This document shows positions 9,348-17,758 of a stretch of 64,000 bases of DNA, piece after piece. The translations under genes were made by a program, and so were the position numbers. The notes beneath the pieces were generated by a model. The model was not told where the DNA came from, searched no databases, and saw only the letters and a list, made by a program, of their open reading frames with translations. The stretch comes from Psychrobacillus sp. BL-248-WT-3 (lineage in GTDB: Bacteria > Bacillota > Bacilli > Bacillales_A > Planococcaceae), in assembly GCF_012843435.1 (NCBI RefSeq), contig NZ_JABAFC010000018.1, positions 1 to 64,000 on the forward strand. The letters are read 5' to 3'. The first letter of the stretch is position 1. The number at the start of each line of letters is the position of its first letter.

Positions 9348-11221
9348 AACGTCACCTCCTGCTCTCTATTTAGTTGAACCACTCTTACGTTATCCATCTC
9401 ACTCGACCCTACAGAAATACTTTCTCTTTCTGTATACATCCCGTCAATCAACACTCTGTAACGATCTTCTATGAAATTTCTTCTTATTTTATAGGTTCTG
9501 GTGAGCTCTCCTTCTTCTATTGAAAATGGTCTGTGTAAAAGTGTGAATTTCTCTACCCTTGCAAAGGAAGGAAAATCTTTCATTAACAATGACACCTGTT
9601 GTTCCAAAAACTCTATCACTTGATTATTTTTAGCCAGCTCTCCATAATCTGTGTAAGCAATTCTTTGTTTGTCTGCCCATCTCCCCATACTGTTCCAGTT
9701 CATATTGATCATTGCAGTTACATATGGTTTATTTTGACCAAAGCAAACTGCCTCTAAAATGTAAGGGTTCGATTTTAACTTGTTTTCTATCAGTCTCGGA
9801 TAAATAACTTGGCCATTTTCGGCAATAATAATATCCTCTAATCTATCTAGCACGTAAAGATGTCCGTCATCCTCCAAGTGACCACAATCACCTAAGGAAA
9901 TCCATCCATCCCCATCATGCGTACTTTCTCCACCTATATAATTTGTAGCAACAGCTGAATTTTTAATGTATACTGCTCCATCTTCTCCAATCTTAGCTAG
10001 TGTATTTGGTAATGCTTTTCCTGAGCTTCCGGCTCTTACGTCTTTGTCTCTTTGAACAAAAGCTATACCAGCAACCTCAGTCCCCCCATAGGTTTGTTTT
10101 AGATTTACTCCAATACTGTGATAAAAGTAAAAAGCTTCCGGATGCAAAGCAGCTCCTGCAACATAAGCTCTTTTAACTCTCGCTAAACCTAAATGATCAC
10201 GAATGGCACTAAAAACAATAATATCTCCTAATACATACATTGCTTTGTCTACGAAATTGATTGGCTCTTTGTTCAATTCTGCATGGGCAGCCTTGTCCCC
10301 AAATTTCTTGAAAAAATTATAAATTGTTTTTTTAAACTTACTTGCTCCCTCTATCCTGTTCGTAAAACTAGACATGATAGATTGATAAACTCTAGGTGGA
10401 GCCAGCAATGTATGTGGACCTATTTCCCGAAGATCGCCTAAAACTGTATGTGGGCGTTCGGGGAAGTTAACAACCATCCCTTTAATTAAAGGAGTTACTA
10501 TCCCTAAAATTTGCTCATGAATCCAAGCGAAAGGTAAAAAAGAAAAATAATCTTCCTTTGTTTTCACGTTATCAATAGTAAGTAGACCTTCAGCCGCATC
10601 AATTAGGTTAGCATGCGTTAAAATGACACCTTTTGGCATCCCTGATGTTGCTGCACTATAGGCAATAATTGCAGGGTCATTTTCCAAAACCTCTTCAGGT
10701 GGATCAACAAGGAACTTTGCCTTATCTCGCAACAATAATATGCCGTCTGATAGTAAATCCTCAAAGTCTACTAGTTTTGGATGCTTATAATGCCTCATCC
10801 CTTGCTTGTTACAAAATATGATTTGCTCAACTAATGGTATTTGCTCTTCAATTCCCAATAATTTATCTACCTGCTCCTGATTATCCACTAATACGATTCT
10901 AGCCTTACAGTCATTTAGATAAAAAACAACTTGTTCTGGTAATGATTCTGGATAGATTCCTACCGTTACACCACCTAAACTTTGTGCAGCAAGTTGGGTA
11001 TAAACCCACTCTTGCCGATTATCAGCTATAATTGCTAGCCTTTCCCCTTTATAAAAATCAAAATATTCAGATAATATAATAGATAATTGATTTACTTTTT
11101 TACTGTATTCCCCCCACGTAACCTCATGCCAAATTCCTAGCTGTTTTTGCCTGAGAGCAACCTCTTGCTCATGATTAGCAGACCTTTCCGCTAAAAGAGT
11201 GGGTAATGTTTTGTGATCCAT
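9344..11221 (-). CDS. AMP-forming acyl-CoA synthetase embedded in a liv operon
   Basis: 625 aa, of the long-chain or FadD15-like ANL superfamily. The P-loop is SAATSGMPKGVILTH. The A5-type motif is TYGGTEVAG, slightly different from the common YGxTE. The hinge DRLEDIIIAENG and the C-terminal GELTRTYKIRR lysine region are present. It would make an acyl-CoA and AMP from a carboxylic acid, ATP and CoA in the cytosol. Its position between livG and livH, coupled to livH by ATGA, strongly suggests that it traps the imported acid as a CoA ester. The ligand could be an aromatic, branched or fatty acid; sequence alone does not decide. Confidence 0.88.
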   Translation of the reverse strand: MDHKTLPTLLAERSANHEQEVALRQKQLGIWHEVTWGEYSKKVNQLSIILSEYFDFYKGERLAIIADNRQEWVYTQLAAQSLGGVTVGIYPESLPEQVVFYLNDCKARIVLVDNQEQVDKLLGIEEQIPLVEQIIFCNKQGMRHYKHPKLVDFEDLLSDGILLLRDKAKFLVDPPEEVLENDPAIIAYSAATSGMPKGVILTHANLIDAAEGLLTIDNVKTKEDYFSFLPFAWIHEQILGIVTPLIKGMVVNFPERPHTVLGDLREIGPHTLLAPPRVYQSIMSSFTNRIEGASKFKKTIYNFFKKFGDKAAHAELNKEPINFVDKAMYVLGDIIVFSAIRDHLGLARVKRAYVAGAALHPEAFYFYHSIGVNLKQTYGGTEVAGIAFVQRDKDVRAGSSGKALPNTLAKIGEDGAVYIKNSAVATNYIGGESTHDGDGWISLGDCGHLEDDGHLYVLDRLEDIIIAENGQVIYPRLIENKLKSNPYILEAVCFGQNKPYVTAMINMNWNSMGRWADKQRIAYTDYGELAKNNQVIEFLEQQVSLLMKDFPSFARVEKFTLLHRPFSIEEGELTRTYKIRRNFIEDRYRVLIDGMYTERESISVGSSEMDNVRVVQLNREQEVTL

Positions 11222-11236
11222 TTTAATTTCCCCTTC

Positions 11237-12010
11237 CTAAATAACGGCTTCTTCCCCAATATAGGCCTTTATAACAGCTGGATTTTCTTGAATTTCTGCT
11301 GGGGTTCCAAAACCAATAAGTCTACCAAAATCTAATACAGCTATATGTTCCGATAAATTCATAACAACCCCTAAGTCGTGCTCGATCAAGACTACCGTCA
11401 TATTCATCGTCTCATGCATCTCTACTATAAAATGTGACATTTCATCTTTTTCCGCTTTGTTCATCCCAGCCATTGGTTCATCCAATAAGATAAGGTCAGG
11501 GTTTAACGCAAGTGCCCTTCCCACCTCGACTCTCTTCTGTAAACCGTAAGGCAGCGTACCGACAGGAGTATGACGGATATCTTGAAGCTCTAAAAATTCA
11601 ATTACTTCTTCTACCTTCTGTCTGTGCGCAATTTCTTCTTTTGCAGCCTTTCCAACGTACATTCCTCCGCTAATTGGTCCGGAATTCATCAATGTATGTC
11701 TTCCAAGCTTTAGGTTGTCTAGCACAGACATATGGGCAAATAACGCTATATTTTGGAATGCACGAGCAATCCCTAAAGCTGTGCGATTATAGGGTTTCAT
11801 ATTTATGATTTCATGACCTTTGTACAAAATGGAGCCACCAGTCGGTTGATAGAGACCACTAATACAATTCAGCATACTAGTTTTTCCAGCTCCATTTGGA
11901 CCTATTAACGAAAAAATCTCTCCTTTGTTAATATGGTAGCTGACATCTTCTAGTGCCTTTACCCCTCCAAATTGTAAAGAGACATTTTTTATCTCTAATA
12001 TAGGATCCAA
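11237..12010 (-). CDS. livG: Liv-type ABC transporter ATPase, LivG family
   Basis: 257 aa. The Walker A is GPNGAGKT (37-44), the signature is replaced by the LivG form LPYGLQKR, and the Walker B is LILLDEPMAGM followed by VVLIEHDLGVV. It is the first gene of the operon. The start is TTG at 12010, with an AAGGGGG Shine-Dalgarno 8 nt upstream and no suitable ATG nearby. It lies about 40 bp from the mapped candidate promoter. It pairs with LivF as the ATPase heterodimer. Confidence 0.9.
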   Translation of the reverse strand: MDPILEIKNVSLQFGGVKALEDVSYHINKGEIFSLIGPNGAGKTSMLNCISGLYQPTGGSILYKGHEIINMKPYNRTALGIARAFQNIALFAHMSVLDNLKLGRHTLMNSGPISGGMYVGKAAKEEIAHRQKVEEVIEFLELQDIRHTPVGTLPYGLQKRVEVGRALALNPDLILLDEPMAGMNKAEKDEMSHFIVEMHETMNMTVVLIEHDLGVVMNLSEHIAVLDFGRLIGFGTPAEIQENPAVIKAYIGEEAVI

Positions 12011-12028
12011 TATGGATACCCCCTTTTA

Positions 12029-12042
12029 GTTAAGCGTTTACA
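12029..12042. promoter_or_regulatory. cre-like CcpA operator
   Basis: On the minus strand it reads TGTAAACGCTTAAC, matching 12 of 14 positions of the Bacillus cre consensus TGWAANCGNTNWCA (the last two differ). It lies just downstream of the predicted start point of the livG operon, a position where CcpA normally blocks elongation. This suggests carbon catabolite repression of the uptake operon. Confidence 0.55.
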
Positions 12043-12058
12043 AGTAAGCTTTTGTTGA

Positions 12059-12088
12059 ATATTACTTTACAAACAATAACTTTGTCAA
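12059..12088 (-). promoter_or_regulatory. Sigma-A promoter of the first liv operon
   Basis: The minus strand shows a perfect -35 TTGACA (12083-12088), an 18-bp spacer and -10 TAATAT (12059-12064), about 50 bp upstream of the livG TTG start. Confidence 0.75.
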
Positions 12089-12189
12089 TGAATTTTATGC
12101 GACTTTATTCCTAATAATTTGTCGTTAAATGTTTGAAAATGTACGAAAATGTTGAAATCAAAAGTCTCTGTAGCGCTACTATTGTATAT

Positions 12190-12230
12190 CCCAAAAAGAA
12201 AACCTCCTATGGCTAGTTCCATAGGAGGTT
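12190..12230 (-). terminator. Terminator downstream of nupC
   Basis: A 12-bp perfect stem (AACCTCCTATGG, 12201-12212, with 12219-12230) and 6-nt loop. On the minus strand it is followed by TTCTTTTT. It lies about 150 bp beyond the nupC stop; the stretch between holds no gene. Confidence 0.75.
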
Positions 12231-12377
12231 GTAGTAAATTCATTATTCGACAAATAATTTTTATTTTTTGTAGAACGTTTTGTTATGTCATATCTGTCTC
12301 ACACTTTTCGCCAGAGCCTGTAGCTGCAATCCCTCAACAGAAAGTATTCTCGTTTCATCTTTTATGAAGATCACTGT

Positions 12378-13588
12378 TTATAAAAACATTCCTGCTATTG
12401 CAGCACTAAGTAATGATGCAAGCGCTCCTGCAATAACTGCCTTAAACCCTAATCTTGCAATGTCTGGTCTCCGGTTTGGAGCTAGGGAACCTAATCCACC
12501 TAACAATATTGCCATTGAGCTTAAATTTGCAAAGCCACATAGAGCAAAACTTACGACAAGATTGGTTTTAGCAGAAAGGTTCCCCATGTCATCGGTAAAA
12601 GCCTTATAAGCAACAAATTCATTCAAAACTAGCTTTTGACCAATGAAGGATCCCGCCGCTACTGCTTCTGACCAAGGTACTCCTATTACAAAAGCCAATG
12701 GAGAGAATATAAAGCCCAATATCCCTTCTATCGTTATCTCACCATAGCCAAAGAGTCCTCCAATCCCTCCAATTAAACCATTCAAAAGAGCAATTAAGGC
12801 GATGAATGCCAATAACATAGCTCCTACATTGACTGCAAGTTTCATCCCGTCTGTGGCACCTCTTGCAGCAGCATCAATTACATTGACGTTTGAATCATCT
12901 TTTTCCATCTTGAAATCGGTGTCTTCCACAGTCTCCGTCTCAGGAAACATTAGCTTAGCCATGATCAAACCTGCTGGCGCAGCCATGAAGCTAGCGGCAA
13001 GCAAATATTCCAGTGGCACCCCTAACAAAGAATATCCTACTAAAATGGATCCTGAAACCGATGCAAGTCCGCCTGTCATCACAGCAAAAAGCTCTGAGTT
13101 AGTCATCTTTGCAATAAAGGGACGAACAACTAGAGGAGCCTCTGTTTGTCCCACAAAAATGTTTGCTGCAGCAGATACAGACTCTGCCCTACTAGTCCCT
13201 AAAAGCTTGGAAAGTCCTCCTCCAATAATCTTTATAAAGAACTGCATGATGCCCAAGTAATACAAAACTGAAATTAAAGCTGAGAAGAAAATGATGATAG
13301 TTAACACCTGTATAACAAAGATGCTCCCAAACTCATCCACATCGGACAATGAGCCAAATAAGAAAGATATCCCCTCATTGGCATACCCAGTTAAATTTTG
13401 AACTCCTTTTGAAAGCTTTAATAATGCCCAGCGTCCAAATCCCACTTCAATACCATAAATGCAAATGCAATCTGTATAGCTAAACCAATCAGTATGGTTC
13501 GTAAATTTATCGACTTTTTAGCATTGGAAAGGAGAAAAGCAATCCCGATTACAACAATAACTCCACCAATTCCCCAAAGTATATTCAT
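12378..13588 (-). pseudogene. nupC: NupC-type concentrative nucleoside transporter with one-base frameshift
   Basis: The ORF 12378-13445 (355 aa) matches the NupC/CNT family from transmembrane helix 2 to the end. It includes [12 protein letters not shown], the conserved nucleoside and cation binding loop, and the C-terminal [14 protein letters not shown] block. Its apparent GTG start has no ribosome binding site. The missing N-terminus is found in another frame from the ATG at 13588 (AAGGTG upstream). It reads MNILWGIGGV through [10 protein letters not shown] and then hits a stop within six codons. Restoring one base at about 13431-13440 joins the frames into a 403-aa protein, the normal CNT length. 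The gene is either a recent pseudogene or carries a sequencing error. The function, if intact, is proton- or sodium-driven nucleoside uptake. Confidence 0.85.
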
Positions 13589-13713
13589 GTCAAAACACCT
13601 TCTTTTTATGTATAATTCGCCTTTTAAAATCAGACATATTGTAACTATTCCCTAATATCCTTGAAAGAAACGGAAAAATATAGCTCTAATCTGGGCAATA
13701 AATATACACAAAA

Positions 13714-13742
13714 AAATCGAAACCTTAGGGAAGATTTCGATA
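13714..13742 (-). terminator. Terminator of the ykuI homologue
   Basis: On the minus strand ATCGAAATCTT pairs with AAGGTTTCGAT (one G-T wobble) around a short CCCT loop, followed by seven T residues. It lies 50 bp beyond the stop at 13792. Confidence 0.85.
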
Positions 13743-13791
13743 GATGGATTTTCTTTAGTTATAGTAAGGCACCCTCACCTACTAGTAGGCT

Positions 13792-14997
13792 TCATCTGAA
13801 GATATTCTTTTTAAATAAATAATCATAGGAAATATCAATAAACATATATTCATTCTCGTTGATTGGTACAGAGAAGGTTCTTATCATTTCGCCTGTTTGA
13901 ATATCGCTATAAATATCAGAGAACACACCACTTTGATCATTTCTCATCTTAATAATTGTTTTTAGAAAGTATGGGCGCCAGCTCCAGTTTTTGTTAATGG
14001 CGTCTTCTTCAACCTCCCAATGCGAATCAATTCGAACAATATTGGGCGAGGTCTGGAAGCCTTCCTCGTCACAAATATAAAGACGGAATGAGTATTCACT
14101 TAGCTCTTCAGCTAGTTTCAATAAATCTTCTACTTCCTCGCTAGAAGATTTAATAGCTTGAACTTTTTTCTCTAGATTAACTTGTAATTCCTTCAATGCC
14201 TTGTAATTCTCTTCTAATATCCGTTTTTCTGTTGCAATAAATTGACGACATCTATCCTTAAAGCTTTTCTTTAGTTGATTTCGTGGGATTAGCCCTGTAC
14301 CTGCTTCAGCTAAATATTTCCCTTGATAGTATCGGCCACTATTTTTCCAGGCAAATTGAAGCTGGTGAACTGTATCAATACCCTCAAAAAGCATATTTGC
14401 TCCAATTTTACGCGCCGATGAACTAAGTGATGTAAAAAGGTCATTCTGTGCTCCCCAGGATTCATAGCTTAACTGCTCTATATTTACCTTAAGGATATTA
14501 GGTGCTAGCATTTGTATATAATCGAGATGACTCTCTGAGCCTAATTGGTTAATCGCTATTTTTATTCCATAGGTTTTAAAGTAACGTACTATATTATTTA
14601 ACTGATGAAAATCCCCTTTAAAGTTATGCTCGGAAATAACTATAACAATTCGGGAAAGCTCTTCCTCGGGGATATATTGTTTTATAATATCAAAAAAACC
14701 TTCGCCATAATCTAGCACTAGTAAATTGGCGTTGCACGGAAGATATATATCAAAGTTTTTTGGCTGGTCTACAAGCTCCCCTAAAGCAATATGAAGAATT
14801 CTTTGTTCGACCTCAACTCTATACTCCTCTGGTACCTCTTCATCATAAGCAAACGCGTTTAAGTTTATAAGCTTTTCATCATGCAGTAATTTTCCAGAAA
14901 CCTCATAGGCGACTACAATATGCTCGTCTGCACTAAAAATAGGCTGAAAATAAGCTTGCAAGTTATCTAAGTTCGTTAGAATATCAATTGCATCCAT
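13792..14997 (-). CDS. ykuI: YkuI homologue: degenerate EAL domain plus YkuI C-terminal PAS-like domain
   Basis: 401 aa, close to the 407 aa of Bacillus subtilis YkuI and co-linear with it. The EAL-like domain is at about 1-245, a coiled coil at 250-290, and a YkuI_C/PAS-like sensor domain to the end (SFRLYICDEEG, NWSWRPYFLKTI, SDLYSDIQTGEMIRTF). The catalytic signature is lost: YEVSGK replaces EAL, and AINQLG replaces DDFG. It therefore probably binds c-di-GMP or a related ligand without hydrolysing it, as proposed for YkuI. Monocistronic, with its own terminator. Confidence 0.9.
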   Translation of the reverse strand: MDAIDILTNLDNLQAYFQPIFSADEHIVVAYEVSGKLLHDEKLINLNAFAYDEEVPEEYRVEVEQRILHIALGELVDQPKNFDIYLPCNANLLVLDYGEGFFDIIKQYIPEEELSRIVIVISEHNFKGDFHQLNNIVRYFKTYGIKIAINQLGSESHLDYIQMLAPNILKVNIEQLSYESWGAQNDLFTSLSSSARKIGANMLFEGIDTVHQLQFAWKNSGRYYQGKYLAEAGTGLIPRNQLKKSFKDRCRQFIATEKRILEENYKALKELQVNLEKKVQAIKSSSEEVEDLLKLAEELSEYSFRLYICDEEGFQTSPNIVRIDSHWEVEEDAINKNWSWRPYFLKTIIKMRNDQSGVFSDIYSDIQTGEMIRTFSVPINENEYMFIDISYDYLFKKNIFR

Positions 14998-15092
14998 CCT
15001 GAACCCTCCTTACCTATATATACATGATAAGTTGTAAAAAGGTATTATGCAAATGGATATTACGTATTTTTATACACAATATTAATTATTTA

Positions 15093-15740
15093 TTAGTATT
15101 GAAACTTAACTGTGACTCTAGCTATTATCGTAATTACACCTTGTTCTATTGGGGTTGCTCCTGTAGATGATTCCATTAACATCGCTCTATATGGTACGAT
15201 CGGACTTCCTTCTTTTTCTTCCACTACCTCTATAACTTGTGGTGAAACTGAAAGCCTCATTGTTTCTGCTATTGTATTTGACTTTAATTGTGCATTTATT
15301 AAAGCCTTACTAAGAGCTCTTTGATAATAGGCATCTTCGTTTTCTAATCTGAATTCAAGAGAAGAAATTCGATTTGCACCATTTCTGACTGCTGTATCAA
15401 TCACTTTTCCTACCATGCTTACATCAGGTATTTTTACCGAAATGGTATTAGTCACTTCATATCCCCTGAAAACCTGTTTTCCCTCTACAAAATCATATCG
15501 CGGAAAAATATTATATGCAGCTGTTTGTATATTTTCTCTTGGTATACCTAGCTCTAGTATGGATTGAATGACCTGATTCATAATTGCTGCATTTCTTTGC
15601 TGGGCTTCCTCAACCTCGCTGCCTTCCGTAGTAACTTCGATTTGTAACAACGCATAATTCGGTGGAACAGTAATTGAGCCTTCCCCATTAACAGAGATCG
15701 TCCGAATGAGAGGACAAGGATGTAACGCGTTTAAATACAT
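15093..15740 (-). CDS. SIMPL domain (DUF541) protein
   Basis: 215 aa from the ATG at 15740, which has GGAAGGGGA 5-6 nt upstream; an earlier in-frame ATG at 15755 lacks a Shine-Dalgarno. Most of the chain is one SIMPL/DUF541 domain: ISVNGEGSITVPPNYALLQIEV opens it, and the repeated features NIQTAAYNIFPRYD and RGYEVTNTISVKI follow. No signal peptide or membrane segment is seen, unlike many Gram-negative members. The function of the family is poorly known (oxidative stress links in other bacteria). Confidence 0.85.
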   Translation of the reverse strand: MYLNALHPCPLIRTISVNGEGSITVPPNYALLQIEVTTEGSEVEEAQQRNAAIMNQVIQSILELGIPRENIQTAAYNIFPRYDFVEGKQVFRGYEVTNTISVKIPDVSMVGKVIDTAVRNGANRISSLEFRLENEDAYYQRALSKALINAQLKSNTIAETMRLSVSPQVIEVVEEKEGSPIVPYRAMLMESSTGATPIEQGVITIIARVTVKFQY

Positions 15741-15812
15741 AAGATCCCCTTCCATATCGCATATATAGTTAGCATATGCTTGCTGGCCAAAAAACTTGTT
15801 TAAAATAATAAT

Positions 15813-16527
15813 TTAACTGTGGGAGCACTCTAAAAAGGTTTTTACTATATCGGTGTAAATAGCAGGCTGATCTTCATGTACTAAATGCCCTGCAAAAGGG
15901 ATAACAGCAACGTGAATATGTTTGTTCTCTTCCGGATAAATGGTTGCCCCTACTGTTTCATGCATATTTATTTCCCCAACTATGTATAGGACCGGGAACT
16001 CGAAGTGATACATAGCTAACATATCTTCAAAAGGATACCAGTCCTCTTTTTTCCCCAAGTAAATAAACCTTCTCCAATCTGAAGAATGTAGTTCATTGAA
16101 ATAGTTTATAAAATCATTGTTCCATAAAATCTGTCCCTGAGTTTTTACATCCTGCATATGCAAATCCAGCCAGTTGTCCGGTTTAACTGGCATCATGCCT
16201 GAAATAGTGAGTGTTTGAATTCGCTCCGGAAAAAGTCTATCAAATTGTACAGCTACAATTGCACCCAGTGAGCATCCAACCAAATGAATCTTTTTCAGCT
16301 GATAATGATTGATGGTTTCCAATAAATCCTTCGCGGAATCTAAAAAGAAGTTTTCAATATCATCAGAAGGCGACTGACCATGTCCCCCTTAAATCTGGGG
16401 CAAACACTTTATAGCTATCTTTGAAAAAGTTCTGCTGGTATTGAAAGTCTGTATTTCCAGTTTGTAAGCCGGTATGCAAAAATAAGAGTGGTTCACCGCT
16501 CCCCTGAATGGATGTATGTAAAATCAT
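15813..16527 (-). pseudogene. Alpha/beta hydrolase broken by a one-base insertion in a G5 run
   Basis: The downstream ORF (15813-16322) has the nucleophile elbow GCSLGA and the histidine PFAGHLVHEDQP, so it is the C-terminal part of an alpha/beta hydrolase. The N-terminal part is in another frame, from the ATG at 16527. It reads MILHTSIQGSGEPLLFLHTG through VFAPDLRG and then stops at TGA. Removing one G from the five-G tract (CCCCC at 16384-16388 on the plus strand) restores DLRGHGQSPSDDIENF, the classical oxyanion region, and a 237-aa protein. The ATG overlaps the TGA of the histidine phosphatase gene (ATGA). A homopolymer sequencing error is as likely as true inactivation. Substrate unknown. 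Confidence 0.85.
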
Positions 16528-17144
16528 TTAATCACCTCTTCTTCGATATTTATATGCTCCAGTCTATTTAAAAACCTGATGATACGCTTGTCCTGTTCAA
16601 TGGTTAGTAAATGAATTCCCGTGTCTCCCGTAGGGAAAATATAGTCACTGTTAACTGGCAATTGTAGAAACGCCTTAATAAGGTTAGAGATCAAGCCGCC
16701 GTGTGACACAATTGCTACTCTTTGATAATCCTTGTATTCTTCTATTATTTTGCGAAGGATGTATTCTGCTCTGTAACGAAACGCTAACTCGGATTCTCCA
16801 GCTTCAATTGGTATATAAATTGGTCTTCCTTCTTTAGGTAGAGGGTATTTTATAGCTGCTTCTCCTCGAGGTAAACCCGCGAGCACTCCGTTATTAAACT
16901 CCATTAAGTCAGACTCCTCATACAGCTCACAGCCTATATTACTTTGTAGAATAGTCGCAGTACTCTTTGCACGACTTAGAGGACTACACAATATAACGTT
17001 TGGTGGAAAATGACTCTTTACGTATATAGCCATCTTACTAGCTTGTTCAATACCTAACTCAGTTAAAGGAAAGTTCGCTCTACCTTCATGCACACCTAGC
17101 AGATCAGCTTCCGATTCTCCATGTCTAATAATTAATAACTCCAC
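16524..17144 (-). CDS. Histidine phosphatase (phosphoglycerate mutase-like)
   Basis: 206 aa. The catalytic RHGE motif is at 8-11 (LLIIRHGESEAD) and the second histidine is in VSHGG. CSPLSRAKSTA, the third family motif, is also present. The start is GTG with GGAGTG 6 nt upstream. It is coupled by ATGA to the downstream alpha/beta hydrolase, so the two probably act on related metabolites. Cobalamin-pathway phosphatases and general sugar-phosphate phosphatases are alternatives within the family. Confidence 0.88.
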   Translation of the reverse strand: MELLIIRHGESEADLLGVHEGRANFPLTELGIEQASKMAIYVKSHFPPNVILCSPLSRAKSTATILQSNIGCELYEESDLMEFNNGVLAGLPRGEAAIKYPLPKEGRPIYIPIEAGESELAFRYRAEYILRKIIEEYKDYQRVAIVSHGGLISNLIKAFLQLPVNSDYIFPTGDTGIHLLTIEQDKRIIRFLNRLEHINIEEEVIK

Positions 17145-17307
17145 TCAAATCACTCCAAATATTGGAAAGTATATAAATAATTATACTCGAATGAGTATCT
17201 TCACGAAAAGAATAATAAGATTTTCCTTGAAAATAATTTACTATTTCAGTACGGGATGTTTATTTTGATTTGTTTCGGGGAATTTCTTAGCCAAGGAGGC
17301 GATAGAT

Positions 17308-17673
17308 ATGCCGTGGAGTAAAAATGATTATCCAGCTTCAATGAAAAATCTTGAGCCGGATGTTCGAGAAAAGGCAATTGAAATTGCGAATGCATTATTA
17401 AGAGACGATACTGATGAAGGTAGGGCAATTGCAATTGCTACTGCACAAGCCCGAGAAGCTGTTAACGGGGATAGCAGTAATCGACCGAGGTATGAAGTAA
17501 AGGCTCGGGAAAACGACTGGGTACTACTTAAAGAGGATGGACAACGAGCTATTTTCACTGAAGATACCAAGGCCGCTTTATTAGAAAAGGCAAAGCCATA
17601 TGTCAATGACCACAATGGAATTCTTTCTATATATCAGGAAGATGGGGAGTTAGATAGTACCTTATATGAATAG
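17308..17673 (+). CDS. ChaB-like / DUF2188 small protein
   Basis: 121 aa, acidic, no membrane segment. The N-terminal block PWSKNDYPASMKNL plus REKAIEIANALL resembles ChaB-type or related short domains. The C-terminal half (about 60-121: YEVKARENDWVLLKEDGQ, then an alternating helix and strand) looks like DUF2188. The ATG has AAGGAGGCGATAGAT upstream, a strong signal. It is the only plus-strand gene here and is divergent from the histidine phosphatase. Proteins of this kind are often stress-related, but no function is established. Confidence 0.75.
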   Translation: MPWSKNDYPASMKNLEPDVREKAIEIANALLRDDTDEGRAIAIATAQAREAVNGDSSNRPRYEVKARENDWVLLKEDGQRAIFTEDTKAALLEKAKPYVNDHNGILSIYQEDGELDSTLYE

Positions 17674-17677
17674 GAAG

Positions 17678-17719
17678 AAGACAAAAAGAACTTCAAGGGC
17701 CTGAAGTTCTTTTTGTCTT
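17678..17719 (+). terminator. Intrinsic terminator
   Basis: An 18-bp perfect stem (17678-17695 with 17702-17719) and 6-nt loop, directly after the stop of the DUF2188 gene. The internal T5 of the right arm could help release. It may also insulate the convergent TRAP operon. Confidence 0.75.
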
Positions 17720-17758
17720 GCTCTCCAGTATTTACATTGTAATGTAGAAAAAAAGATA

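Noticed and set aside
12802-13260. Plus-strand ORF of 152 aa
   Set aside because: It is the antisense shadow of nupC, without a ribosome site and with low-complexity composition typical of such frames.
13431-13445. Programmed frameshift in nupC
   Set aside because: No slippery heptamer or downstream structure is seen, and the family does not use recoding.
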